This document shows, in pieces, positions 52,940 through 62,923 of a stretch of 64,000 nucleotides of DNA (its first letter is position 1; each line of letters starts with the position of its first letter). Under the pieces are notes generated by a model, which worked only from the letters and a program-made list of their open reading frames with translations, did not search any database and had not been told where the DNA came from. The stretch is from Mangrovimonas sp. TPBH4 (GTDB taxonomy: Bacteria; Bacteroidota; Bacteroidia; Flavobacteriales; Flavobacteriaceae), in NCBI RefSeq assembly GCF_001280505.1, contig NZ_LBIO01000058.1:147033-211032 (forward strand). Reading direction: 5' to 3'. The translations under genes and the position numbers were made by a program.

Positions 52940-53830
52940 TTAATGATGTTTATATTTATGTCTAATTCCATTATTGTCATAATAATGACAAACGCAATCC
53001 TTTCCATATAGACCTAGGTTATGTAGTTTCCTTTTCACAAATTCATTGGCCTTCATTTTTATATTATCGGCAAAAGAAAACCCGAAATTGTTGGAGCTAA
53101 TAGAAACTTCAAGGCCATAAACACAATGCCACCAAAGTTTTGGTATAAAGAGCATCTGGTTAGCTTTTAAAACAACATAAGATACTTTGGCGTGTTTTTT
53201 GAACAGTGGAAATTGTGTTTCATCAAAGTTTCTCATGTCTATTTGACTTAGCTTTGACCCTGGTTCATATTTGGGGCTTGGATACATGTATTTAGTCTGG
53301 TTTGGATGGGCAAGAAGGACAAGCTTACTTCCTTCAATTTGTGCTAAAATATTGTCAGCCAATCTATCCGTATGCCATCCAGTCAACGTTCCTTTTGGAC
53401 CAATCCATAAAGAAAGTGAATCCCTAACCTTATAATTTGAAATTAAGGAAAAGTCTACATCATTTTGAAGTTCTGGAAAAAGGTGTAAAATAGACAGATT
53501 CATTAAATAGCCTCCCGAGCTTGGATCCTTTGTATCTTCTATCTTGTTGATAGAGTCCAAAAAATTTCCGTATTCCCATTTTGTGTTTTCTTGAAAATTA
53601 TTGCCTTTGGAAACATAGGTGGTTTTATTCTTTCCTATAGTTTTAAAATAATCAAGTGACCATGTTTTTGAAGCCTCCCAGTTGTCCATCATTTGTGTCA
53701 TGACAACAGGTTTGTTCATTTTCAAATAATTTTCATGGAACTTTGAATGATTAATGCTTTTTATAGATTCCACTTCCTCCAAGGGGTGGTCTAGGTAAGA
53801 TTGTATTTTATTTAGCAAATCTTCTTTCAT
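52940..53830 (-). CDS. JmjC/cupin-8-like protein (putative Fe(II)/2-oxoglutarate oxygenase)
   Basis: 296 residues. The double-stranded beta-helix core shows the metal triad: HxD in GWHTDRLADN (His153, Asp155) and the distal His235 in KLWWHCVYGLE, with Lys169 (in EGSKLVLL) as the 2-oxoglutarate binder. The layout (PVVMTQMMDNW, about 41-51, near the N-terminus) is that of FIH-like hydroxylases. Such enzymes hydroxylate protein or small-molecule targets. Its place among glycosyltransferase genes suggests a sugar or peptide acceptor, but this is unproven. It is cytoplasmic. Confidence 0.75.
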   Translation of the reverse strand: MKEDLLNKIQSYLDHPLEEVESIKSINHSKFHENYLKMNKPVVMTQMMDNWEASKTWSLDYFKTIGKNKTTYVSKGNNFQENTKWEYGNFLDSINKIEDTKDPSSGGYLMNLSILHLFPELQNDVDFSLISNYKVRDSLSLWIGPKGTLTGWHTDRLADNILAQIEGSKLVLLAHPNQTKYMYPSPKYEPGSKLSQIDMRNFDETQFPLFKKHAKVSYVVLKANQMLFIPKLWWHCVYGLEVSISSNNFGFSFADNIKMKANEFVKRKLHNLGLYGKDCVCHYYDNNGIRHKYKHH

Positions 53831-54090
53831 ATGTATTTAAGTTTTTGATACATCAAGGAACCTAATTACAGATATCAAGAAATACTGTAAGTCCTAAAAA
53901 AACCAAGCATGCAAATAGCAGGCTAACCATAAAAAATGTTAAAGAATAAAAGTAGTTTTTTTGATGGTTTTGAACGGCTTCATAAGTTAGGTTTGTTAGG
54001 TCTAATTTACTAAATATTAGGAAATAAACATTCTGAATTCAAAAAAATAAAGACATAAAAAAGTGTTTTTATGGAGAAGAGTGAAAAGGC
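53831..54090. other. Intergenic region with a possible 22-58 residue membrane peptide
   Basis: On the minus strand an open frame at 53862-54038 has no stop for 58 codons and reads like protein (TNLTYEAVQNHQKNYF, then a hydrophobic stretch). It has no ATG, GTG or TTG until the ATG at 53930, from which a 22-residue, almost wholly hydrophobic peptide could be made. It may be a gene remnant or a small membrane protein with an unusual start. No other feature is visible here. Confidence 0.3.
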
Positions 54091-55176
54091 TTATTCATTT
54101 AGATGTTTTTTCAATATATTGACCATAAATTTTTTAATATCTCTTTCCTCTAAATAATTATTAAATCCTATTTCACCTTCCGTATTATTCCAATTTGAAA
54201 GCCCTTCAAGAATAGCATTAGTTAAACTCTCTTGGCTATTAGTTTCAGATTTAATGACGCCTTCAATGTCTTCAATGCCCCCAGCACATTTTGTGGAAAC
54301 CACATGTTTGTTTTGAGACATCATCTGGAGCAGTACATTAGGGAACCCCTCAAGTCTAGATGAAACAACACATAATTTTGCATGCTTAAAGAAGGGGTGA
54401 ACATTATTAACAAATCCCGTAAAAATAACATCTTTGGAAAGATTTAATTTGTCGACTTCATTATTCAATTGTTCCTTAAGAGGGCCATCTCCCAATATAA
54501 TAAGTTTTAAGGCAGGGAATTGTTTTTTTATTTCTGAAAAGGACTTAATTAATAGATCAAACCCTTTTTCCGGAATGAACCTCCCTGCAGAAACGATATA
54601 TTCTTTGGGAAATCTAAAATTAAGTTCTTCTTCCCCCATTTTTTTTAAAACGCTTAGGTTTATGGGGTTTGGCACTGTTTCTATAGGAACTCTGTTTTGT
54701 AAATAGCCAACATTTTCCAAAAGTTGCGTTTTCATTTTGTCTGTTTGGCAGATCAATAAGTCCATATTTCTGTATCCTAAAGCATACGATAATTTATAAG
54801 AAGATAGTTTAAAGCCACGATACCTAGGGAACACAGAGGTAGATTCCCTAGCAACAAACATTTGTGTTTTTAAAATGCCAAAGGATAGCAAGCTACCTAC
54901 CATAGCGTTAACATATAAGTGAGAAGTGAAGATGTAATCGTAAACAATGGGTTTATTAATTGCGAATGAAATAAGCTTTAAAACTCCATGAGCCATACTT
55001 TTAGTCGATAAACCAATAAGTTGAACATTGTTTGATAAATCTTCCCAATGGCCCTTATTAAATTGATTTAGAAAACAAATAAACACATTCTCATTCCTAA
55101 AATAGTCAGCAACCATTTTAAGGTATTGTTCAGCGCCACCTAAAGTGTCATTTGGAAGTACAATGAGAATGTTCAT
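54091..55176 (-). CDS. GT4-family glycosyltransferase
   Basis: 361 residues, GT-B fold. The N-terminal glycine loop is LPNDTLGGAEQYLKMV (about 7-22), the linker has IVSAGRFIPEKGFDLLIKSF and the donor-binding segment is VVSSRLEGFPNVLLQMMSQN, with its E-x7-E-like pattern weakened to Gln in the second position. The family transfers a sugar with retention of configuration. It is separated by 3 bases from the next upstream GT4 gene and is translationally coupled with it. The specific sugar is unknown. Confidence 0.87.
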   Translation of the reverse strand: MNILIVLPNDTLGGAEQYLKMVADYFRNENVFICFLNQFNKGHWEDLSNNVQLIGLSTKSMAHGVLKLISFAINKPIVYDYIFTSHLYVNAMVGSLLSFGILKTQMFVARESTSVFPRYRGFKLSSYKLSYALGYRNMDLLICQTDKMKTQLLENVGYLQNRVPIETVPNPINLSVLKKMGEEELNFRFPKEYIVSAGRFIPEKGFDLLIKSFSEIKKQFPALKLIILGDGPLKEQLNNEVDKLNLSKDVIFTGFVNNVHPFFKHAKLCVVSSRLEGFPNVLLQMMSQNKHVVSTKCAGGIEDIEGVIKSETNSQESLTNAILEGLSNWNNTEGEIGFNNYLEERDIKKFMVNILKKHLNE

Positions 55177-55179
55177 TAA

Positions 55180-56262
55180 CTAGCTTTTTGTAAGTTCTAA
55201 AAACAAGGATTCATATTGTTTTAAAATATTGTCTTTATTGAATTTTTTTTCTGCTAATTCTTTTATTTTTTTATGGTTCCATTCTTTTTCAAATAACATG
55301 CAATGGAGTTTTTCAGTAAACTCAAGTTCATCATTAACTATGTAGCCATTAATGCCATTCATTATTATTTCCTTAGTACCCCCTGGGGCATTAAAGGCAA
55401 TGACTGGCGTTCCTACAGCACAACATTCCAAAAGGGCATTTGGAAACCCTTCTACATAAGAACCTTGGATAAATACATCATTTGCTAACAGGAAGTTTTC
55501 TACATTTTTTGTAAATGGGATATGGCATATTTTGTTTACTATTCCAAGTTCTGTAGCAAGTTTAAAAATACTATCCTTTTCTGGTCCACTTCCAATGATT
55601 GTATATTGGTAATCGAAATTTACTTTAGATAAGGCTACAAGTATTCTTTGATGTCCTTTTTCTTTACTTAACCTACCAACTGTAATCAGTTTTTTTTTTG
55701 TGTTGTAAGTAGAATTTTGAATTTTTAAGCCAAAGTTTTCAGTAATAGGATTATTTATTACATGAATCTTACTTTTTGCTATATTAAAATTGTTTTGTAA
55801 GTCAAGTGCCATGTCCTGTGATTGACAAATAATGGCATTCAAATACTTATGATAGTTTTTTAGGACAGGAATATTAATTCTGTGTTGTTTTAAAGCAAAT
55901 CTTTGCATGATACTTGGCACACTTGCTTCTCGTCCAACTACTTTAGATTTTGGAAGAAAGCAGGAGAGGAATACAATTACTCTGTTGACATGAGATATGG
56001 AGCCGACAATAATATTGGGCCTTTTTGTAATTAGATAACTAAATAAAAAGGGGATTCCGAAGAGAACTCTTTTTTGTTTTAAAAAAACGACATTTAAATT
56101 ACCTGTATTATAAACAGAATCTTTAGCGCTTCCAATTACGATTAAAATGCTGTTGAATTTTGCTGTATCCAAATTGGCTGCTATAAAACTTATAACTCTT
56201 TCTGCCCCACCGGCTTTTAATGAGGGTAAAACAAATAGGATATCAATTTTAGAGTCATTCAT
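55180..56262 (-). CDS. GT4-family glycosyltransferase
   Basis: 360 residues. The N-terminal SLKAGGAERVISFIA (about 14-28) and the C-terminal ITVGRLSKEKGHQRILVAL and IQGSYVEGFPNALLECCAVGTP stretches define GT4. The donor site has a normal E-x7-E. It overlaps the end of the asnB-like gene by 4 bases (ATGA), so the two proteins are likely made together. The sugar is unknown. Confidence 0.88.
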   Translation of the reverse strand: MNDSKIDILFVLPSLKAGGAERVISFIAANLDTAKFNSILIVIGSAKDSVYNTGNLNVVFLKQKRVLFGIPFLFSYLITKRPNIIVGSISHVNRVIVFLSCFLPKSKVVGREASVPSIMQRFALKQHRINIPVLKNYHKYLNAIICQSQDMALDLQNNFNIAKSKIHVINNPITENFGLKIQNSTYNTKKKLITVGRLSKEKGHQRILVALSKVNFDYQYTIIGSGPEKDSIFKLATELGIVNKICHIPFTKNVENFLLANDVFIQGSYVEGFPNALLECCAVGTPVIAFNAPGGTKEIIMNGINGYIVNDELEFTEKLHCMLFEKEWNHKKIKELAEKKFNKDNILKQYESLFLELTKS

Positions 56263-58112
56263 TTAATGGTAAGGCCTGTTCCGTTATTCTTTAACCATTG
56301 TTTTAAAACCAATAAGGACCATATCATAGGATATCTGTTCCAAGTTCCATTCATGTGTTGATTAATCCTAATCTTTACATTGTTTATGTTAATACATGGT
56401 AAAGTGCTTAAACCTTCATCATTAAGCTCGTCTAAAACAAATTCCTTTAAATCATCTCTAAACCATTTTTGAAATGGCATTGTAAAGCCTGCCTTGGGAC
56501 GATCGAAAAATTCTCTTGGAATATATTCATAGAGGATGTCTTTAAGTATTCTTTTTTGGTTGTTTTTTTCAAACTTAAAATTAGTAGGTAATGATCTAGC
56601 AAATTCAACAATCCTATGATCCATTAAGGGAGATCTTGCTTCGAGAGAATATGCCATTGTAGCTCTATCTACTTTAGTGTTAATGTCCCAATTTAGGTAG
56701 GTTTTGATGTCAAAATCAGAAATCCTTTCATATAGGTTTTTTTCTCTATGATATAGGTATTTTTTCTCTATAATATCTCTAGTGTCAAATTCTGATTTAA
56801 TATAACTTAAATCAATTGAAGACATAATTCCTAGATATGCTTCGTTTACATTTTTTATTCTTAAAGCCTTGGCTATAGTTTTCAATCTGTAATTGGGAAA
56901 CAGGTCTAGAATTTCTGAAGAAGCATTCCTTATAAGTAGGGGGACGCTTGAGTATATCCAACTACTTTTTTTAACCCAATTATAGCGATGATATCCCAGA
57001 AAACTCTCGTCTCCTCCATCACCAGACAAAGCAACAGTAACATGCTTTCTTGTGTGCTTAGAAAGTAGCATTGATGGTATTGCTGAGGCGTCTGCAAACG
57101 GTTCGTCATAGTAATAATGAAAATTCTCTATTAAATCAAGGCCTTCGTTGTAATCACATTCAATAATGTAGTGATCAGTTTGGAGGTGGTTTGCTATTTT
57201 TTGAGCAAATGGGCTTTCATCATAATCTTGTTCATTAAATTTTACTGAAAACGTTTTTGTCTTTGAAGTTGAAAAATTTGTCGCAATTGCTGAAATTAAA
57301 GAAGAATCTATTCCTCCAGATAGAAACACTCCAACAGGAACATCAGCGAATAAGCGACTTTGAACAGCATCAATCAAAATGTTTTTGAATTCCATTTTAG
57401 CTTCATGGTAAGTGCCTTTAAATGGATGTGTTAACTTCCAATCTATATCCCAATAAGCTTTAGTATTAAAACTTCCTGAGTGGATATTGTAAACAAAGGA
57501 ATGGCCTGCTTTAAGTTTTTTAACTTCATTAAAAATGGATTGTGGGTCAGGAATATTCCCCCAAGTCAAGTAAAAGCTAATTGATTTTTTAGAGACGGTT
57601 AATCGTTGGTTGTGTAATTGTATTGAAGAAATTTGACTTGCAAATTCAAATTCCTTTCCTTTATGATAATAGTAAAATGGTTTTTGACCTAACCGGTCTC
57701 TTGCCCCAAAAAAACAATGTTTTTTTTCGTCATAAATTACAAAGGCAAACATCCCATTGAAATGATTGACACAATATTCGCCGTATTCAAGATAAGCAGC
57801 ACAAATTACTTCAGTATCACTTGTAGTATTAAAATTATAGCCTTTAGTATAAAGTTTATCTTTAAGAGTTTTAAAGTTGTAAATCTCTCCATTAAATACA
57901 ATATGGATTTTTTCATAATAGGTAAAAGGTTGATTGGATCTAGGGTCTAAATCAATGATTGACAGTCTGTTATGTCCTAGTGTAATATTAGAATTTTCAG
58001 TAATATAAGATTCTTGCCCGGTTTGATCAGGACCTCTAAATGCAGTTCTATCAAGTTTGTCTCTGATTTGCATTTTATTGTATCTTATGGTTGTTCCGTA
58101 GATTCCGCACAT
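56259..58112 (-). CDS. AsnB-type asparagine synthase / amidotransferase of the polysaccharide cluster
   Basis: 617 residues. The N-terminal Ntn glutaminase domain has catalytic Cys2 (MCGIYG), LGHNRLSIIDLD and FNGEIYN. The synthetase domain has the ATP-pyrophosphatase loop LSGGIDSSL (264-272), LSGDGGDESFLGYHR and a C-terminal EARSPLMDHRIVEFA. It uses glutamine ammonia and ATP to amidate a carboxylate. AsnB-like enzymes inside surface-polysaccharide clusters are thought to amidate uronic acids or peptidyl groups rather than aspartate; free asparagine synthesis cannot be excluded. It overlaps a GT4 gene by 4 bases and is 4 bases from a GT2 gene. Confidence 0.85.
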   Translation of the reverse strand: MCGIYGTTIRYNKMQIRDKLDRTAFRGPDQTGQESYITENSNITLGHNRLSIIDLDPRSNQPFTYYEKIHIVFNGEIYNFKTLKDKLYTKGYNFNTTSDTEVICAAYLEYGEYCVNHFNGMFAFVIYDEKKHCFFGARDRLGQKPFYYYHKGKEFEFASQISSIQLHNQRLTVSKKSISFYLTWGNIPDPQSIFNEVKKLKAGHSFVYNIHSGSFNTKAYWDIDWKLTHPFKGTYHEAKMEFKNILIDAVQSRLFADVPVGVFLSGGIDSSLISAIATNFSTSKTKTFSVKFNEQDYDESPFAQKIANHLQTDHYIIECDYNEGLDLIENFHYYYDEPFADASAIPSMLLSKHTRKHVTVALSGDGGDESFLGYHRYNWVKKSSWIYSSVPLLIRNASSEILDLFPNYRLKTIAKALRIKNVNEAYLGIMSSIDLSYIKSEFDTRDIIEKKYLYHREKNLYERISDFDIKTYLNWDINTKVDRATMAYSLEARSPLMDHRIVEFARSLPTNFKFEKNNQKRILKDILYEYIPREFFDRPKAGFTMPFQKWFRDDLKEFVLDELNDEGLSTLPCININNVKIRINQHMNGTWNRYPMIWSLLVLKQWLKNNGTGLTIK

Positions 58113-58116
58113 AATG

Positions 58117-59067
58117 CTATTTGATTATTTTTCTAAAATACCAACCTGTTGCAAAAAGCAATTTGAAGATGTCGTTGTCAATGGATTTAATATAATCCTT
58201 TTTGGAGAAATTTAAATAATTTGAAGATCTCAGTAGGACATAAATTCTTTTAAGAAAGATTCTTATTTGACTTGGAAAATAGTCTTGATGAAACCAATTA
58301 AGGACAGAAATAGCAAAAATTACTGATCCAAATGAATTGCTTTTGTAATTTCCTTGAGAAAGCTGATTCACAGTATTTCGGTAATAAATCCTAATAGTTT
58401 TATTTACATATTTTGTTTTAAATCCTTGTTTTGAAATTAAACACCAAATATAACTTTCCGGTATCAGGCCTTTTGAAAAGATGTCCTTATTGACATGAAT
58501 GCTTTTTAATATATCACTTTTTGTAAACCCCCATTTCTCCCCTGAATTTGGGAATTTAAATGATTGTTCAAATGTATTACTATAATAAGGCTGTTCAGGA
58601 AATAAAGAACCTACTAACCTGTGATTTTGATCCATGCACAAACACGTAACACCACTTATATTATGTTTTAAGTTCTCTGGAATACTATTGTATTCATCAT
58701 TTAAGATTTCTAGGGCATTTGGGGTACATTCATCATCAGAATCTAAAGTTAGTAGGAATTGACCCCGTGCCAATTTAATTGCCTCAAAAAAGCAAGCCAT
58801 TTTATGCTTATTTTCTTGGTTGTTTTTATAGATAATTGGGAAATCTACTTTTTCAATCAAAGATTTTACAATTTTATGACTATTATCAGTTGAGCCGTCA
58901 TTAATTAATATAAGTTCAAAATCTCTAAATGTTTGGTTTTCTAGAGAGTCAAAAACTCTGTGAATTGTGTTTTCTCTATTGTAAATTGGTGTGAAAACAG
59001 AAAATCTGTATTTATATTTAGATTTACTTTGTTCAAGATATGTTGGTGAAAAGATTTTTAAATCCAT
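58117..59067 (-). CDS. GT2-family glycosyltransferase
   Basis: 316 residues, GT-A fold. FSVFTPIYNRENTIHRVFDSL (about 23-43), ELILINDGSTDNS and the metal motif DSDDE (about 109-113) are plain. The C-terminal helical part ends in a hydrophobic stretch that may touch the membrane. It adds one sugar with inversion of configuration. It lies between the asnB-like gene and the polymerase gene in the same orientation. Confidence 0.88.
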   Translation of the reverse strand: MDLKIFSPTYLEQSKSKYKYRFSVFTPIYNRENTIHRVFDSLENQTFRDFELILINDGSTDNSHKIVKSLIEKVDFPIIYKNNQENKHKMACFFEAIKLARGQFLLTLDSDDECTPNALEILNDEYNSIPENLKHNISGVTCLCMDQNHRLVGSLFPEQPYYSNTFEQSFKFPNSGEKWGFTKSDILKSIHVNKDIFSKGLIPESYIWCLISKQGFKTKYVNKTIRIYYRNTVNQLSQGNYKSNSFGSVIFAISVLNWFHQDYFPSQIRIFLKRIYVLLRSSNYLNFSKKDYIKSIDNDIFKLLFATGWYFRKIIK

Positions 59068-59083
59068 TTTTTTAGAATTTAGC

Positions 59084-60184
59084 TTAAATCTTAATTGATT
59101 CCGTTAAATAGTCCTTTCTTAACTTTATGAACAACCAAAGAGAAAAGAATAAAAAGACATAGTTATCATAAAAATTGTGTGAAACAAATAGATATGCAGT
59201 TAAAGATACCCCTAATAGTCCTAAGTACAAATTAGTTTTAATTTGCAGTAAAAAGTTTATTAAGAGCTTTGCATAAATGTAGGTGATAATAATAAAAGGT
59301 ATTATTCCTGCTTCACCTAAAGTCAATAAAATAGAATTGTGAACCCCTATTTTTGCCTCATTTTCTCCGCTCATAGAGTAAAAACCATTGCCAAATATAA
59401 CATTATCTAAAATGTCAGTATAAAAAAGAGACCATGTGTCTTGCCTAGAACCTTTTTCAAGGACACTTAAACCTTGAGAAATATGATTTCCAAGTATATT
59501 TTCGATGGCTTCAAAACGCTCTGTATTTAATTGTAAAAAAGCAGAAGTAGCTATAACTATAACCATACTACCGACACCAATCCCAATTACTTCTGCATTT
59601 TTTTTATCTATAAAAATTGAAAATAAACTCAATAGCATCCATAGAATTATAAAGAATCTTGAAAAGGTTAGAACTCCTGCTAAAATAAAAATAACAAAAC
59701 CAATCATTCTTAATAATTTATTTGAAATATTGAAGCTAAAACAAAAGCCTATTAAGGCAATTAGAGCACCAAGGTTTGGGTTGAGATAAAAACCACTGTA
59801 TCTTCCATAAATGTGAGGGAAAAACACGGCATTAATAATAATGCTGCCAGCTCCTATGAGTAAGAAAAAATAGAGATGCTTGATTTTGCATAAAGATATA
59901 AGTTCACTCATACCTACAACAAAAACCAAAAATTTAAAGAATTTGAATGCGAAATGCTTGAAATCTCCATTATATTGAAGTCCTGAAATTGAATAATAGG
60001 CAATACCTAAAACAACAAAAGCAATACTAGGGGGAATTTTAGGTGATAAAACATAATAAACAATGATTAAAATAAACATAATATAGCTGCTGTACGATCC
60101 CATCATTTCGCCTGACACTTCGAGAAGGTAAGTCGGAAGATTCCAGATGCTGAATGCAATTATTGCAAATCTTATTATGTTCAT
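59084..60184 (-). CDS. Wzy-like O-antigen polymerase/ligase
   Basis: 366 residues, nearly all hydrophobic, with about ten transmembrane helices and a large periplasmic loop (about 215-275, with ILGNHISQGLSVLEKGSRQDTW and GNGFYSMSGENEAKIGVHNS). HNS followed by an LLTLGEAGIIP helix is the typical Wzy_C/O-antigen-ligase pattern. It should join repeat units in the periplasm after flipping. There is little conservation to name it more precisely. It lies 16 bases upstream of the GT2 gene. Confidence 0.8.
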   Translation of the reverse strand: MNIIRFAIIAFSIWNLPTYLLEVSGEMMGSYSSYIMFILIIVYYVLSPKIPPSIAFVVLGIAYYSISGLQYNGDFKHFAFKFFKFLVFVVGMSELISLCKIKHLYFFLLIGAGSIIINAVFFPHIYGRYSGFYLNPNLGALIALIGFCFSFNISNKLLRMIGFVIFILAGVLTFSRFFIILWMLLSLFSIFIDKKNAEVIGIGVGSMVIVIATSAFLQLNTERFEAIENILGNHISQGLSVLEKGSRQDTWSLFYTDILDNVIFGNGFYSMSGENEAKIGVHNSILLTLGEAGIIPFIIITYIYAKLLINFLLQIKTNLYLGLLGVSLTAYLFVSHNFYDNYVFLFFSLWLFIKLRKDYLTESIKI

Positions 60185-60284
60185 TAGTAATTGGGAAAAT
60201 TGATATTATTAAATTAATAATCAGTAAAATAATTAAAAAAAATAAAATATAGCTTGATTAGATTATAATTTTATATAATAAATA

Positions 60285-61379
60285 TTATAACACTTCCTTT
60301 ATAAGTTTTTCCCATAATCCAATGATTAAATCAATATTTAATTGTTGGCTTTTTTTAATAGCATTTTTGCTAATATTATTTCTCAATTTCTTATTATTAA
60401 TAAGTTTTTCTAATTCATTTTCTAACATCTGTTGATTATCTACTTCTATTAGTAATCCATTTATACCATTAGTAATTAAATCTGATGGACCATGGGGGCA
60501 ATTTGTTGATATGCAAGGTATTCCAAAGTAAAGAGCTTCCGCTAAAGTGTTAGGGAAACCTTCAGATTTAGATGTTAACACAAATATGGAGGCATCATTG
60601 TAATAATCATATAGATTAGTTACATTTCCTAGAAAAGACACCTGATTTTCAATATTAAGGTTTTTAACAAGTTGTTTGTAATCCTCTTTTTTTTTTCCAT
60701 CACCAACTATTTGAAGATACCAATTGTAATTTTCTGAAATATTTGAAAAGGCCTTGATTAATAAATCTTGTGATTTATTGGAGTCTAGCCTTCCTACTGT
60801 AAGGATGCTCTTTTTTTTATCTATAGACTTTAACCTTTTTGATGCCAAACTTGGTGCAATAGGGTTTTTAATTACAAAAATTTTTTCATTGGGTACTATT
60901 TTTGCATAGAAACTTTTATTGGCTAATGTTTGTACAACCAAAAAGTTCGCATATTTATAAGTAATATTTCTAAGTGTTTTCCAAAATTTGTTGGGAGGAT
61001 CAAGTAATGCATTATTACGCTCACTAATTATAGAAGGAATCTTACTTAGGTGAGAAGAAATAACTGTTAAAACATTTATTGAAGTAGTAAAACCTATTAA
61101 AAGCTCTATGCCTTCTTGGTTTACAATTTCGGTTATTTTTTGTAGTTTACGAATATTTTTTTTGATGGCATCAAATGTGCTATGAGCTCCTGATCTACCA
61201 AGATTACAATTTCGTATTTTTATCTGTGGATGTAACTCGTAAAATGAATCACAACGGACAAGTGTTATGATAGTAACATTGTAGTTTTTTATCAATTCAT
61301 TTGCAAGGGATGTTAATACTCGTTCAGCTCCTCCGGCATTTAAACTGCCAATAGTAAATCCTATTGTTTTTTTATTCAT
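60285..61379 (-). CDS. GT4-family glycosyltransferase
   Basis: 364 residues. IGSLNAGGAERVLTSLA (about 11-27), ILTVGRLDSNKSQDLLIKAF and VLTSKSEGFPNTLAEALYFGIPCIS are the family blocks, with an intact E-x7-E. It overlaps the stop of the flippase gene by 4 bases. The 100-base gap to the polymerase gene is very AT-rich and shows nothing recognisable. Confidence 0.88.
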   Translation of the reverse strand: MNKKTIGFTIGSLNAGGAERVLTSLANELIKNYNVTIITLVRCDSFYELHPQIKIRNCNLGRSGAHSTFDAIKKNIRKLQKITEIVNQEGIELLIGFTTSINVLTVISSHLSKIPSIISERNNALLDPPNKFWKTLRNITYKYANFLVVQTLANKSFYAKIVPNEKIFVIKNPIAPSLASKRLKSIDKKKSILTVGRLDSNKSQDLLIKAFSNISENYNWYLQIVGDGKKKEDYKQLVKNLNIENQVSFLGNVTNLYDYYNDASIFVLTSKSEGFPNTLAEALYFGIPCISTNCPHGPSDLITNGINGLLIEVDNQQMLENELEKLINNKKLRNNISKNAIKKSQQLNIDLIIGLWEKLIKEVL

Positions 61380-62917
61380 TTTTTTAAATAGTTTTTTATC
61401 AATAGGGAGTTGAAACGTTGAATCAAATCTCTAAATCCTTGATTAAGCAGAAGAAATGGGACGTATACAATCAAAATAAGAAAACTAATTTTAATTGATG
61501 ATATAAACCAATCAAGATAATTTATAATGCTGTTCAGATTTAGATAGTTAATTAGCCTTCCAATAATTAGGAGCGAAAAAAGTAGTGAAAGAAGTAACTT
61601 TATGAATCCTTTCCAATATTCCAAGACATTCTTTTTAAAGCCATGCTTAAATAAAAAATAAGGTTTCCAAAATAATACAACAACCACCAAGCTAGTTAAG
61701 GTTCCAAACATTATTCCCTTAATGCCCCAGAGTCTTCCAAACACCAATGAAACACTTAAATTAAGTATTACTTCTACAATTGGAGCCCAAATATCCCAAA
61801 ATAGAGCATAGGCATTCTTAAAATTTTCAACAGGTGTTCTTACTTGAGATATAAATAAGTTTACAAGCATTAGTATTAATATGCCTTGATCTAAAATATA
61901 TTTTTCCCCTAACCAGATAAGAATAAAAGGTTCTATTAAAAAATAAAGATTAATACACATAAAACCACCTAATAAAAATCGAAGAGACATCATCTCCCAA
62001 AACACCTTGCGTATATTGTTGTAATTATTTTCAGCTACTAAATTGCCTACCCCTGCTTCAATACCTCCAAAAAAATTATTTGTAAGTTGGGTTATTTTTT
62101 GAAAAATAAGTTGATAATTACCGAAAAAAGCAACACTTTTTAAGTTGACTAAAACGAATATTAAAATATGGTCTGTTCCTCCAAGGACGAAATTTGCTAT
62201 TTTATGGATAAAAGTTTGCTTGATTAACATAATTGTTTTTGGATATTCCTTTAGAATGGACTTAGGTTGTTTATTATTTAGTATGAGCCATGGATATTCT
62301 CTCTTTATTTTATTTCTTAATAATAATGCGTATATAACTGGAAATACTAGTTCTAGCAAAATCCATAAATAATAAGCTCGATAATAATAAACAAGAAAGC
62401 ATTGGGATATTAATTTAATTATTGTAACGGTTTGATAAATGGAAGAAACAATGTACGATTTTTGATCTGCTTGTAGGATAACAATATGGTAATTAACAAA
62501 GTATCCTAATAGTGAAGATGTCAGAAAGCTAAAAAAAACAAAAAAAACAATCGGCAAATTTATTGTCGTTTCTGAAAAAATAATAGGTAGGAAAATAGAG
62601 ATAATTAAACCTGATAAAAATATCCATAAGCCTATTTTTCTATATAAATATCCTATAAGAGCTGTTATTTTATTTATTTCATTTTTGTCATTTTGAAATA
62701 AAGGTCCATATAACGTTACACCGATTACTGTGCCTATACCTAATTCGGCAAGATTTAAAAAACCTAAAATACTTTGTAGAGTTGAAGTTAGTCCTATGAA
62801 CTCATCTCCTAAACCTTCAAGAAATATTTTTCGAGAAAAGAAGTGAACAAACAGTGTGAGGAGATAAAAGAAAACGCCAACTTTTGCATTTTTAATTGTT
62901 TTTTTTAATCTAGACAT
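61376..62917 (-). CDS. Wzx-like polysaccharide flippase
   Basis: 513 residues with about twelve to fourteen transmembrane helices, the normal shape of the MOP/PST exporter superfamily. Residues about 48-70 (LQSILGFLNLAELGIGTVIG) are the conserved first-helix pair with the GIGT motif, and FFGGIEAGVGNLVAE lies near the middle. It flips lipid-linked repeat units across the inner membrane. Together with the polymerase gene it places the cluster in the Wzx/Wzy-dependent class. Confidence 0.88.
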   Translation of the reverse strand: MSRLKKTIKNAKVGVFFYLLTLFVHFFSRKIFLEGLGDEFIGLTSTLQSILGFLNLAELGIGTVIGVTLYGPLFQNDKNEINKITALIGYLYRKIGLWIFLSGLIISIFLPIIFSETTINLPIVFFVFFSFLTSSLLGYFVNYHIVILQADQKSYIVSSIYQTVTIIKLISQCFLVYYYRAYYLWILLELVFPVIYALLLRNKIKREYPWLILNNKQPKSILKEYPKTIMLIKQTFIHKIANFVLGGTDHILIFVLVNLKSVAFFGNYQLIFQKITQLTNNFFGGIEAGVGNLVAENNYNNIRKVFWEMMSLRFLLGGFMCINLYFLIEPFILIWLGEKYILDQGILILMLVNLFISQVRTPVENFKNAYALFWDIWAPIVEVILNLSVSLVFGRLWGIKGIMFGTLTSLVVVVLFWKPYFLFKHGFKKNVLEYWKGFIKLLLSLLFSLLIIGRLINYLNLNSIINYLDWFISSIKISFLILIVYVPFLLLNQGFRDLIQRFNSLLIKNYLKK

Positions 62918-62923
62918 ATAAAA

